Positions 1-6,452 of a stretch of 10,373 bases of DNA are shown piece after piece (position 1 is the first letter of the stretch; every line of letters starts with the position of its first letter). The translations under genes and the position numbers were made by a program. The stretch is from contig CAYRTL010000150.1 in assembly GCA_964427005.1 (NCBI GenBank), positions 1-10,373 of the forward strand. Direction: 5' to 3'. Source of the DNA: JAMXLO01 sp964427005. Its GTDB lineage: Bacteria; Pseudomonadota; Alphaproteobacteria; Acetobacterales; Acetobacteraceae. The notes beneath the pieces were generated by a model. That model did not search any database and was not told where the DNA came from. It worked only from the letters and a program-made list of their open reading frames with translations.

Positions 1-2
1 TC

Positions 3-80
3 TCAGATGACGTGGAACAGATAGAGCAGGATAATAATCGGGATCGGAATCCCGAGCGCCCAGAGCAATATTCCGCGCAT
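3..80 (-). CDS. Small hydrophobic membrane peptide, 25 aa
   Basis: A 26-codon reading frame (ATG at 80-78, TGA at 5-3) encodes a 25-residue peptide that is almost entirely hydrophobic. It starts MRGILLW, continues through a GIPIPIII core and ends LFHVI. This is one transmembrane helix with a positively charged N-terminus and a double-proline IPIP element. An SD-like GAGG lies six bases before the ATG, which supports real translation. It follows the TonB-dependent receptor stop by 87 bp on the same strand, with no obvious terminator between them, so it may share the cobalamin-controlled transcript. From memory, short proteins with an IPIP-III core and a similar N-terminus occur as uncharacterised proteins in many proteobacteria; I could not verify this. 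No function can be assigned. A perfect inverted repeat (39-44 / 49-54) lies inside the frame and corresponds to the GIPIP codons. Confidence 0.7.
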   Translation of the reverse strand: MRGILLWALGIPIPIIILLYLFHVI

Positions 81-167
81 GGCCAACCTCGATTTCCCGT
101 CAACAATCCACACTACAATGGTGAAGCGGCGTGGCGGATTGATGGCGTACACATCACGAGTCGGTGC

Positions 168-2261
168 TTACAACCTCACACGAACGCCAGCAAAGAACGA
201 AGGGCCCGGCGTCTGATAGCCATTCACCGGCTCGAACTTCGAGTAGAAGAGGTTCCGGCCGTTCGCAAATAACTGCACGCGTGGCGCGACATCATAGGTG
301 ATGGTCAGATTGGCGATCATTCCATGTGGCGAAGACGCAATGATGCTCGTGGGATTGCCACCGTTGTCCACGAGGAAATCCTGGAACGTTCCGGTGATCA
401 GCAGTTCTGGTGCGATGACCAGACCGGGTAGCGGGGTAATCGTCGCATCCAGCGCCGCGGTGTTCTGCGGCCTTCGCAACAGGCGGCTGCCGGTGTCAGC
501 GTTCTGCGCGTCAGTGAAGGTGTAGCTGGCCTGCAGCGCCAACCAGGCAGCAGGCCGCAAGGTCAGCTCCGTCTCCACGCCTTGCAGATGCGCTGAGCCG
601 ACGTTCACAGCAGTGTTAACCGGCACGAACTGCGCGACGATGAGGTTCTGCACCTGCTCGTTGAAATATGTTGCACCGAAGTTGAGAAGGCCAGGACGCG
701 CAAAGGCGTCAAATGTAGTGGTGAAGCCGACCTCCCAGCCATTGGCGCGTTCCGGCTTCAGATTGGGATTGCCGACATAGCCGAACGAGTCCACGCCAAA
801 GCGGTCGAACAGCGACGGTGCACGGAACGCTGTACCATACGCCGCCTTGATGCGGGTCGCGACCTCCGGCACGTCCAGCACCGCACCAAGGCGCCAGGTG
901 AACGGCGCGTTGCCGGCGACCCAATCCTGCCGGATCTGCCCTGTGAGCGTCAGCCGCTGCAACAGCGTGGTCTGCAGTCCGGCATACAAAGCGTCGTCGG
1001 TCATCGACGCTTTGGCGGATTGCTGGAACGGCGAACCTGCGAAGGACTGGCTCACCTTTGTGTTTATGTTGTCCGCTGTGTGCTCGTAGCCGAACGTCAG
1101 GTCGGTTGCTGTCAGCGCCCGGACGTCCATCAGATCCGAAAGATGGACAGTGTTGTTCCACTGCACATCGGTGCGATACGAGTGGTAGCGCGAATCGTTG
1201 CTTTGCAGGTTTGGATCGAGCGGATTGAGCGACTCGGTGTAATGCCTGTCGCTCTGCAAGCGCCCGACGAACGCGTTAGTCTCATAGGTGCCGTTGAACA
1301 GCTTCGAGCTGATGCCGATGCGACCCAGCAGCGAATCGTCCGACCCTGTCGAGTTGCTGTTGTCGAAGGTGGGGCTCCCGAGAGCATTGAAGCCGAACTC
1401 CGCACCGCGCGCGCGCAGAAACAATGAGAGGCGGGTACCATCGATTGGTGTGTACCCAAGATTGACTGTGCCGACCACCGCATGGAAGCCCTGGGGCACG
1501 CCGGTGTAGATCGACATGCGCTGCGGCGTGGTGTCGTAGCCGCGCAGGGACTGCCCCTCAATCGTTGCCGAGTAGTCCAAGGGGCCTTCGACACCCGACG
1601 CATTCATGTTGCCTTCGATCTGCTTCGGATAGCCGCCGGCCAGTTCGCCCGTGACATGGAGGCCGGATTCGTGGCCCCGCCGCGAAATCAGATTGATCAC
1701 CCCACCGATCGCGCCAGAGCCGTAGAGCGCTGCCATCGGGCCACGGATCACCTCAATGCGCTCAACATCCGCCAGCGTATCGACACCGAAGTTGAATGCA
1801 CCGGAGGAATCGGAAGCGTCGTTCAGCGGCATCCCGTCACGCAGCACAAGCACCTGGTTGGAATTGGTGCCGCGAACGAACACGCTGGCATTGCCTCCAG
1901 GCCCGCCCGACTGGCTCACACGAATGCCTGGAACAGCAGAGAGCGCGTCGGTCAACGTCGTGTATCCACGCTGCTCGATGGTCTGCCGGTCGATGACCGT
2001 GACGCCGGCGGGAATGTCGAGCACCGGTGTTGGAATACGCGTCGCAGTCACCACGATTTCGCGACTCAGCTCCTGTGCGAGAGCCGCACTTATCGTCATC
2101 GCGACGAAAGCAAGAGCGCCCATGACGCACTGGCGTGCTTTCAACGTCATGGCGGGGCTTGGCCACTCCATCCACGTCTTTACTTCGGGCACGAAAGACG
2201 TGGATGCCCGGGCCAAGCCCCGGCATGACGCGGTATCCAGCGCTTCTATGAACCTGCGCAT
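168..2261 (-). CDS. TonB-dependent outer-membrane receptor, BtuB-like (cobalamin uptake)
   Basis: Predicted outer-membrane gated channel that takes up cobalamin or a related corrinoid using TonB energy. In 697-residue numbering, a Sec signal peptide spans about residues 38-63 (ending SAALA-Q). A TonB-box-like EIVVTATR follows at 68-75, then the plug domain at about 78-196 with VPGIRV, VFVRGTNSNQVLVL, the VERIEVIRGP motif and GSGAIGGVINLISRRG. The rest is a beta-barrel ending FAGVRVRL, where the last residue is Leu rather than the usual aromatic. The substrate is inferred from the cobalamin riboswitch directly upstream. Start choice is unsettled. The ATG at 2261 has a strong SD (GGAGG, 2269-2273, 7-base spacing) but adds a 37-residue N-terminal extension, mostly encoded by a palindromic repeat. 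ATGs at 2150 and 2123 give normal signal peptides but have no visible SD. The family call is firm; the corrinoid substrate is likely but inferred. Confidence 0.93.
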   Translation of the reverse strand: MRRFIEALDTASCRGLARASTSFVPEVKTWMEWPSPAMTLKARQCVMGALAFVAMTISAALAQELSREIVVTATRIPTPVLDIPAGVTVIDRQTIEQRGYTTLTDALSAVPGIRVSQSGGPGGNASVFVRGTNSNQVLVLRDGMPLNDASDSSGAFNFGVDTLADVERIEVIRGPMAALYGSGAIGGVINLISRRGHESGLHVTGELAGGYPKQIEGNMNASGVEGPLDYSATIEGQSLRGYDTTPQRMSIYTGVPQGFHAVVGTVNLGYTPIDGTRLSLFLRARGAEFGFNALGSPTFDNSNSTGSDDSLLGRIGISSKLFNGTYETNAFVGRLQSDRHYTESLNPLDPNLQSNDSRYHSYRTDVQWNNTVHLSDLMDVRALTATDLTFGYEHTADNINTKVSQSFAGSPFQQSAKASMTDDALYAGLQTTLLQRLTLTGQIRQDWVAGNAPFTWRLGAVLDVPEVATRIKAAYGTAFRAPSLFDRFGVDSFGYVGNPNLKPERANGWEVGFTTTFDAFARPGLLNFGATYFNEQVQNLIVAQFVPVNTAVNVGSAHLQGVETELTLRPAAWLALQASYTFTDAQNADTGSRLLRRPQNTAALDATITPLPGLVIAPELLITGTFQDFLVDNGGNPTSIIASSPHGMIANLTITYDVAPRVQLFANGRNLFYSKFEPVNGYQTPGPSFFAGVRVRL
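2145..2230. repeat. 86-bp palindromic repeat inside the 5' end of the receptor ORF
   Basis: Two arms of about 37 bases (2145-2181 and 2194-2230) are inverted copies with only a few mismatches. Both read CGTCATG, then a CGGGGCTTGGCC block, then CATCCACGTCTTT towards a short central loop. This would fold into a very stable cruciform or RNA hairpin. The sequence type (GTCATG, GGGCTTG, CATCCACGTC) resembles interspersed palindromic elements I recall from Rhizobiales and Rhodospirillales genomes, but only one copy is seen in this window. It lies between the strong SD and ATG at 2261 and the signal peptide, and stays open in the receptor frame, covering residues 11 to 39. Its outer end supplies the ATG at 2150-2148. 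Confidence 0.85.
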
Positions 2262-2354
2262 GGCGGGTCCTCCATCGTTTGAGAAACGACAGCCCGCCTA
2301 CGGGTTCACCCCCGCCGCACCGGTACACCCCGCCCGAGGCACGCGTGCAGTCTC
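2262..2354 (-). promoter_or_regulatory. Riboswitch expression platform with SD and putative sequestering stem
   Basis: This 93-nt leader lies between the B12 box and the ATG at 2261. The SD GGAGG is at 2269-2273. The six bases CCCGCC directly before the ATG (2262-2267) are complementary to GGCGGG at 2293-2298, which would form an outer stem around the SD. Inside it sits a perfect small hairpin, TCGTTT / AAACGA (2275-2289). A competing hairpin CCCG-TAGG-CGGG uses part of the same GGCGGG. A further hairpin at 2301-2314 has a loop containing UGAA, complementary to UUCA in the aptamer loop at 2477-2482, as expected for the L5-L13 kissing contact of cobalamin riboswitches. There is no poly-U terminator, so control is inferred to be translational. 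The pairings were found by eye, not by energy calculation. Confidence 0.6.
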
Positions 2355-2555
2355 GACGCCGGCCGGTCTCCTGGCTCGCGGGTCTTCACCGGTCTCCGCC
2401 TTCTCGCCGTGCGGCAATGGCACGCTGGAGACCAGTTCGCCGCGCACAGTTGCGGGGGCAGCAGCCTTGCCCTCGGCTTGAACCGAGGATCGTAGCTTTC
2501 CCGTTTCAGCCCTTCGCCCTCGGACTTGCTCCGGGGGTTGCGGGCCACCTGCGTC
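2355..2555 (-). promoter_or_regulatory. Cobalamin riboswitch aptamer
   Basis: On the minus strand the conserved elements occur in order. First comes a P2 arm (GGTGGCCC ... GGGCTGAAACGGGAA, about 2551 to 2497). Then a perfect hairpin CCTCGG-TTCAAG-CCGAGG (2488-2471), the P5/L5 arm. Then the invariant GCTGCCCCCGCAACTGTG core (about 2462-2445), a GCCATTG element (about 2421-2415), GGTGAAGACCCG, and the B12 box AGCCAGGAGACCGGCC (2376-2361). This is the standard coenzyme-B12 aptamer layout. It precedes the TonB-dependent receptor and should repress it when cobalamin is plentiful. The outer ends, including the P1 helix, are approximate to within about 10 bases. Confidence 0.95.
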
Positions 2556-2562
2556 TGGAACC

Positions 2563-2590
2563 AGAGTAGCGCATCCTGAAGGGCACGCAA
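2563..2590 (-). promoter_or_regulatory. Candidate promoter for the riboswitch-receptor transcript
   Basis: On the minus strand TTGCGT (2590-2585) and TACTCT (2568-2563) are separated by 16 bases and would start RNA near 2556, just at the 5' end of the aptamer. The match to the sigma-70 consensus is only moderate, but position constrains it: the promoter must lie immediately upstream of the aptamer, and this is the best candidate seen there. It overlaps the first base of the divergent CoA-transferase start codon. Confidence 0.35.
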
Positions 2591-3810
2591 TGATCCGGCA
2601 CATCGACTTCGAACCGAACGCTCCTGCACCGCTCGATGGTGTGCGCGTCATCGACATGTCGCGCCTGGTGGCGGGCAACATGCTGAGTCTGCAGCTTGCC
2701 GATCAGGGCGCCGAAGTGATCAAGATCGAGGATCCGCGGACCGGCGATCCACTACGCGCATGGCGCGTGAAAGGACTGTCGCTGTACTGGAAGGTCTACG
2801 CACGAAATAAGAAGAGCCTGGCGCTGAATTTGCGGCCGCAGGCCGGCCGCGATGTATTGCTCGATGTCGCTGCGCGCAGCCATGTGCTGATCGAGAACTA
2901 TCGGCCTGGCACACTGGAGGAGATGGGCATCGGTCCTGATGTTCTGCATGCGCGCAACCCGGGGCTGATCATCGTGCGCATCACTGGCTTCGGCCAGGAC
3001 GGTCCATATCGCGATCGGCCGGGCTTCGGCACGCTGGTGGAAGCAATGTCCGGCTTCGCCGCCAAGAACGGCTTCGGCGATCGTCCGCCGGTGCTGCCGC
3101 CGCTGGCGCTCGCCGACATGGTAGCGGGTTTGTACGGCGCCTATGCCGTGATGATCGCGCTGCGTGTCGTCGAACGCGGCGGCAAAGGCCAGATCATCGA
3201 TCTGCCGCTGTTGGATCCGATCATCTCCATCCTCGGCCCCGACGCAGCGATCCATCGCGTCTCAGGCGAGAAGCCGCAACGTACCGGCAGCCGATCCCTG
3301 ACCACCTCGCCGCGGAATGTCTATGCGACGAAGGATGGCCGCTTCATCGCGATCTCCGCATCGATCCAGGCAATGGCGGAACGCGTATTTCGAGCGATCG
3401 GCCGGCCCGAGATGATCGACGATCCACGGTTCCGCACGAACACGGATCGCGTACGGAACATCGAAGAATGCGATGGCGCAGTCGCCGCATTCATCGCCGA
3501 GCGCACGCTGGACGAGAACATGGCGGTGTTCCAGGCGGCCGAGGTGACCGCCAACCCGGTCTATGAGATCGATCAGCTCGTGGCGGATGAGCACATCCAG
3601 GAACGCGGCGTCATCGTCGAAGCGCCGGACACAGAGGCAGGGTCGGTGCTGATGCACAATGTGATCCCGCGCCTGTCGTCAACGCCAGGGAAGCTGCGCC
3701 ATCCGGCGCCAAGTCTTGGCCAGCACACACGCCAGGTGCTGAACGAAGTCGGCTATTCCGCGGACCGGATCGCTGCACTGGCAGCGGATGGCATCGTCAA
3801 GGAAGCATGA
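2590..3810 (+). CDS. Class III CoA-transferase (CaiB/BaiF family)
   Basis: A 406-residue cytoplasmic enzyme of the family III CoA-transferases (formyl-CoA transferase, L-carnitine CoA-transferase, BaiF), which move CoA from an acyl-CoA to a free carboxylate through an aspartyl-CoA thioester. The N-terminus shows the family pattern: PLDGVRVIDMSRLVAGN (about 14-30), LADQGAEVIKIEDPRTGDP (36-54), then ARNKKSLALNL (71-81), SHVLIENYRPGTLEEMGIG (97-115) and ITGFGQDGPYRDRPGF (131-146). The expected nucleophile is Asp176 in LALADMVAGLYGAY. Length is normal for the family. The start has GAAGGG six bases upstream. It diverges from the cobalamin-controlled receptor and precedes the ABC transporter by 146 bp. 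The substrate cannot be read from sequence. The spacing and the structured spacer downstream suggest it is transcribed separately from the transporter. Confidence 0.93.
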   Translation: MIRHIDFEPNAPAPLDGVRVIDMSRLVAGNMLSLQLADQGAEVIKIEDPRTGDPLRAWRVKGLSLYWKVYARNKKSLALNLRPQAGRDVLLDVAARSHVLIENYRPGTLEEMGIGPDVLHARNPGLIIVRITGFGQDGPYRDRPGFGTLVEAMSGFAAKNGFGDRPPVLPPLALADMVAGLYGAYAVMIALRVVERGGKGQIIDLPLLDPIISILGPDAAIHRVSGEKPQRTGSRSLTTSPRNVYATKDGRFIAISASIQAMAERVFRAIGRPEMIDDPRFRTNTDRVRNIEECDGAVAAFIAERTLDENMAVFQAAEVTANPVYEIDQLVADEHIQERGVIVEAPDTEAGSVLMHNVIPRLSSTPGKLRHPAPSLGQHTRQVLNEVGYSADRIAALAADGIVKEA

Positions 3811-3956
3811 CCGGCGGATTGTGAAAGAATTGTATGGTTCTCGCAAAGTTCAGAACGCCCACAGGAGCTGACAAACCTGGTGGGGAACAGGTAATAGCTG
3901 CTATCCGCGAGAGTGGCTTATCGTTCTCGCTGAGAACTGGCGAGAGATAGTTTTAT
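3811..3956 (+). promoter_or_regulatory. Structured upstream region of the ABC transporter gene
   Basis: This spacer is visibly less GC-rich than the coding DNA around it and is full of related short repeats. GTTCTCGC occurs at 3837-3844 and 3923-3930, and its partner GCGAGAG at 3907-3913 and 3940-3946. A perfect inverted repeat GTTCTC-GCT-GAGAAC lies at 3923-3937. TCTCGC at 3925-3930 can pair with either flanking GCGAGA, so alternative hairpins are possible. The last copy covers the weak SD (GAGAG, 3942-3946) ten bases before the ATG. An operator or an RNA-level switch are both possible; nothing identifies a regulator. Confidence 0.45.
3868..3897 (+). promoter_or_regulatory. Candidate sigma-70 promoter for the ABC transporter
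   Basis: CTGACA (3868-3873) matches the -35 consensus at five of six positions. TAATAG (3892-3897) is a weak -10 after an 18-base spacer. It would place the transcript start near 3904, at the edge of the alternating hairpins that precede the ATG at 3957. Support is by eye only. Confidence 0.3.
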
Positions 3957-5735
3957 ATGCGTGGCATCAAACCTTTCATCAGAGACGCTTGGCGGCTGGC
4001 CAGACCCTATTACCGCTCCGAGGAGAAATGGTCTGCCTGGGGGCTTTTGGTCTCGATCCTGACGCTGCGCCTGCTGTTGGTAGGCATGACGGTCATTCTC
4101 AGCTTCTGGAACCGCGAGTTCTTCAATTCGCTACAGGACAAGGATTTCGGCGCCTTCTTCGAGCTGCTGTTCGTTTACCGGCGAACGCCGAGTGGCTTCA
4201 TGCCTGGGTTCTGCGAAATCGCCGCAGTGTACATCCTGGTGGCGGTCTATTTCACCTATCTCTCGCAGTGGCTGCAGATCCGCTGGCGCCGGTGGCTCAC
4301 CGTGCGCTTCCTCGATGAATGGCTGGCCGATCGCGCCTATTACCGCATCAGCCTGACCACCGACCGCGCCGCGGTCGGCACCGACAACCCCGATCAGCGC
4401 ATTGCTGAAGACATCCGTGATTACGTCGATAACACGCTTACACTCGGCATCAGCCTGCTCGCCAACATCGTCACGCTGGTCAGCTTCCTTGGCATTTTGT
4501 GGTCGCTGTCCGGCACGATCACGCTGTTTGGAATCGCGATCCCCGGCTACATGGTCTGGGTCGCGCTGGCGTACGCCATCGTCGGCACCTGGCTTACTCA
4601 CCTGGTAGGCCGCCCGCTTGCCTCCTTGCGTTTCCGCCAACAGCGCGTCGAGGCCGATTTCCGCTACAGCCTGGTACGCGTTCGGGAGAACACCGAAGGC
4701 ATCGCGCTCTATTCCGGCGAGGGCGAGGAGAAGGAGACGCTGCGCCATCGCTTTGGCAGCGTGATCGGCAACTGGTGGGCGATCATGCAGCGGACCAAGA
4801 TGCTGAACGCGCTGACTGCGGGTTACGAGCAGGTGGCGGTGGTGTTCCCGTTCCTGGTGGCGGCCCCGCGTTATTTTTCCGGGCAGATTCCCTTGGGTGG
4901 ACTGACCCAAACGGCCGGCGCTTTCGGACGAGTGCAGGACGCGTTGTCGTGGTTCATCAGCCGGTACCCGGACCTGGCGCAATGGCACGCCATTGTCGAA
5001 CGACTGACCACGTTCCACCGCGCGGTGGTCGCGGCGCGCGCTGCCTTCGGCACGGGAATCACACTGGCCGACGCGCCCGGCAGTTCTGTGCAATTGCGGG
5101 ATGCCAGCATCGAGCTGCCGAATGGGGCAAAGCTGCTGGCCGACGCCGATATGGTGCTCGAGCGCGGGCATTCCGTGGTGATCACCGGTCGCTCGGGCTC
5201 CGGCAAGTCCACGCTGTTTCGGGCTCTCGCTGGCATCTGGCCGTTCGGCCAGGGGCGCGTAGTGCGTCCCGTGGAGCGCTGCCTGTTCCTGCCGCAGCGA
5301 CCCTACATTCCACTCGGGTCGCTGCGTCACGTGGTGACCTATCCCGATCCGCCGAGTGCCCACACGCGCGAGGAAATCGCGCAGGCACTGTCCGATGCGG
5401 GCCTGGCGCACCTGATCCCTCGCCTTGATCACGACGAACCATGGGCACAGCAACTTTCCGGCGGTGAACAGCAGCGCGTCGCCCTGGCGCGTGCGCTGCT
5501 CGTCAAGCCGGACTGGCTGTTCCTGGACGAGGCCACCGCCAGCCTGGATCCGGAAGCCGAGGCGGAGCTGTATCGCACGCTCAAGGAGCGGCTGCCGAAC
5601 ACGACGATGGTGTCCATCGCGCATCGGCCGTCGGTCGCGGCCTTCCACGACCGCCATATCCTGATGTCGCGCCAGGAGGGCAAGCCAGGCGAACTGGTGC
5701 AGACCGAACTGGCCGCCGTCGGGGGGAATGGATAG
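3957..5735 (+). CDS. SbmA/BacA/YddA-like ABC transporter, fused permease-ATPase
   Basis: A 592-residue inner-membrane ABC half-transporter that probably works as a homodimer. The N-terminal membrane domain (about 1-350) has hydrophobic segments near 28-50, 85-105, 165-185, 188-215 and 290-305. It carries the SbmA/BacA-type features LSFWNREFFNSLQ (48-60), QWLQIRWRRWLT (104-115) and DNPDQRIAEDI (143-153). The ATPase follows with Walker A GRSGSGKST (411-419), a Q-loop glutamine at 447, the signature LSGGEQQR (500-507), Walker B LFLDEA (521-526) and the H-loop histidine at 556, so it should be active. Members of this family move antimicrobial peptides, bleomycin, very-long-chain fatty acids or vitamin B12 (Mycobacterium tuberculosis Rv1819c). 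Substrate here is unknown. A nearby cobalamin-regulated receptor makes corrinoid import worth testing, but this gene carries no riboswitch. The SD is weak. Confidence 0.93.
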   Translation: MRGIKPFIRDAWRLARPYYRSEEKWSAWGLLVSILTLRLLLVGMTVILSFWNREFFNSLQDKDFGAFFELLFVYRRTPSGFMPGFCEIAAVYILVAVYFTYLSQWLQIRWRRWLTVRFLDEWLADRAYYRISLTTDRAAVGTDNPDQRIAEDIRDYVDNTLTLGISLLANIVTLVSFLGILWSLSGTITLFGIAIPGYMVWVALAYAIVGTWLTHLVGRPLASLRFRQQRVEADFRYSLVRVRENTEGIALYSGEGEEKETLRHRFGSVIGNWWAIMQRTKMLNALTAGYEQVAVVFPFLVAAPRYFSGQIPLGGLTQTAGAFGRVQDALSWFISRYPDLAQWHAIVERLTTFHRAVVAARAAFGTGITLADAPGSSVQLRDASIELPNGAKLLADADMVLERGHSVVITGRSGSGKSTLFRALAGIWPFGQGRVVRPVERCLFLPQRPYIPLGSLRHVVTYPDPPSAHTREEIAQALSDAGLAHLIPRLDHDEPWAQQLSGGEQQRVALARALLVKPDWLFLDEATASLDPEAEAELYRTLKERLPNTTMVSIAHRPSVAAFHDRHILMSRQEGKPGELVQTELAAVGGNG

Positions 5736-5740
5736 CCAAT

Positions 5741-5782
5741 ACACCTCGCCCGCCGCGCGGGCCCGTTGCGCGCGGGAGGTGT
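5741..5782 (+). terminator. Strong GC-rich hairpin after the ABC transporter
   Basis: Five bases after the stop codon, ACACCTC (5741-5747) pairs with GAGGTGT (5776-5782). The stem continues inward through CCCGC and GCGC blocks against GCGCGCGGG, with one-base bulges. A second perfect small hairpin, CGGAG-CGG-CTCCG, follows at 5784-5796. No U-tract follows either, so this is not a textbook intrinsic terminator. It may be a Rho-assisted terminator or a transcript-end stabiliser that insulates the OmpA pair. Confidence 0.6.
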
Positions 5783-5888
5783 ACGGAGCGGCTCCGCACG
5801 ATGAAAATTGGCGGATTGTCACCGACTACATCCCCCAGATCTTCAGCAGGCTGCTTTGTGCTATAGCGACATGACCGAGGAGGCCGTC

Positions 5889-6434
5889 ATGCGCGTCAAC
5901 GCCGTCTTCGCTGCCCTGGCCTTGCTGGCAGGCCAAGTTCTCCTGCCGGCGACAGGTTCGGCCCAGAGCAGCCCCAGCCCCGAGCAGATCATCAAGTCGC
6001 TGACGCCCACGAGTGCCTCCGGCGCAACGCGCGGCATCCGCATCGCACCTGGTGCGACGCATGCAAGCCAAACGCCTGCTTCGGCGCCATCCGTCAGCCT
6101 CACCGTCAATTTCCCGACCGGTTCGTCGGAACTGACCCCGGATGCGCGGCGCGCCCTCGACAATCTTGGCCGGGCACTGAGCGATCAGACGCTGGCTTCC
6201 TACCGCTTCCGCATCGAGGGACACACCGATACTGTCGGCACACGCGAATACAACAAGGAGCTGTCGGAACGCCGCGCCGCAGCCGTCGTGGATTATCTCG
6301 CGACGAATTTTCGCGTCGATCCCAATCGGGTGCAGGCAGTCGGAATGGGCGAAAATGGCCTGTTGATCCCGACACCTGATCAGACCCCAGAACCGCGGAA
6401 CCGCCGCGTACAGGTTGTCAATATCGGCAGTTGA
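5889..6434 (+). CDS. Secreted OmpA-domain protein, first of a tandem pair
   Basis: A 181-residue periplasmic protein with a Sec signal peptide (about 1-25, cleavage near GSA-QSS), a short linker and one OmpA-like peptidoglycan-binding domain (about 69-181). The domain has LTVNFPTGSSELTPDA (71-86), then GHTDTVGTREYNKELSERRA (111-130) with Asp114 and Arg128/129 in the peptidoglycan-binding positions, and finally NRRVQVVNI near the end. There is no beta-barrel and no lipobox cysteine, so it is probably soluble or wall-attached. The frame is open to 5808, but the ATG at 5889 is chosen because it has GAGGAGG five bases upstream and begins a proper signal peptide. It is followed after 18 bp by a paralogue; both share a linker motif (SLTPT ... 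ATRGIRI) found outside the OmpA domain. Confidence 0.9.
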   Translation: MRVNAVFAALALLAGQVLLPATGSAQSSPSPEQIIKSLTPTSASGATRGIRIAPGATHASQTPASAPSVSLTVNFPTGSSELTPDARRALDNLGRALSDQTLASYRFRIEGHTDTVGTREYNKELSERRAAAVVDYLATNFRVDPNRVQAVGMGENGLLIPTPDQTPEPRNRRVQVVNIGS

Positions 6435-6452
6435 TCGGAACGGAGTCTCGCC

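Noticed and set aside
39..54. Inverted repeat CGGGAT / ATCCCG as a terminator of the receptor transcript
   Set aside because: It lies within the small peptide frame and is explained by the Gly-Ile-Pro-Ile-Pro codons; no U-run follows on the minus strand.
2145..2230. The palindrome as an IS end or attachment site
   Set aside because: No transposase, integrase or evident target duplication is present, and the near-complete self-complementarity fits a stand-alone palindromic repeat better.
4131..5822. A 563-codon open frame antisense to the ABC transporter
   Set aside because: It mirrors the transporter's codon bias. The predicted protein is rich in Arg, Gln, Asp and Gly with no domain, and the plus-strand frame has every ABC motif.
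5808..5888. N-terminal extension of the first OmpA gene
   Set aside because: The 27 extra residues precede the signal peptide, and the ATG at 5889 has a strong SD at the right distance.
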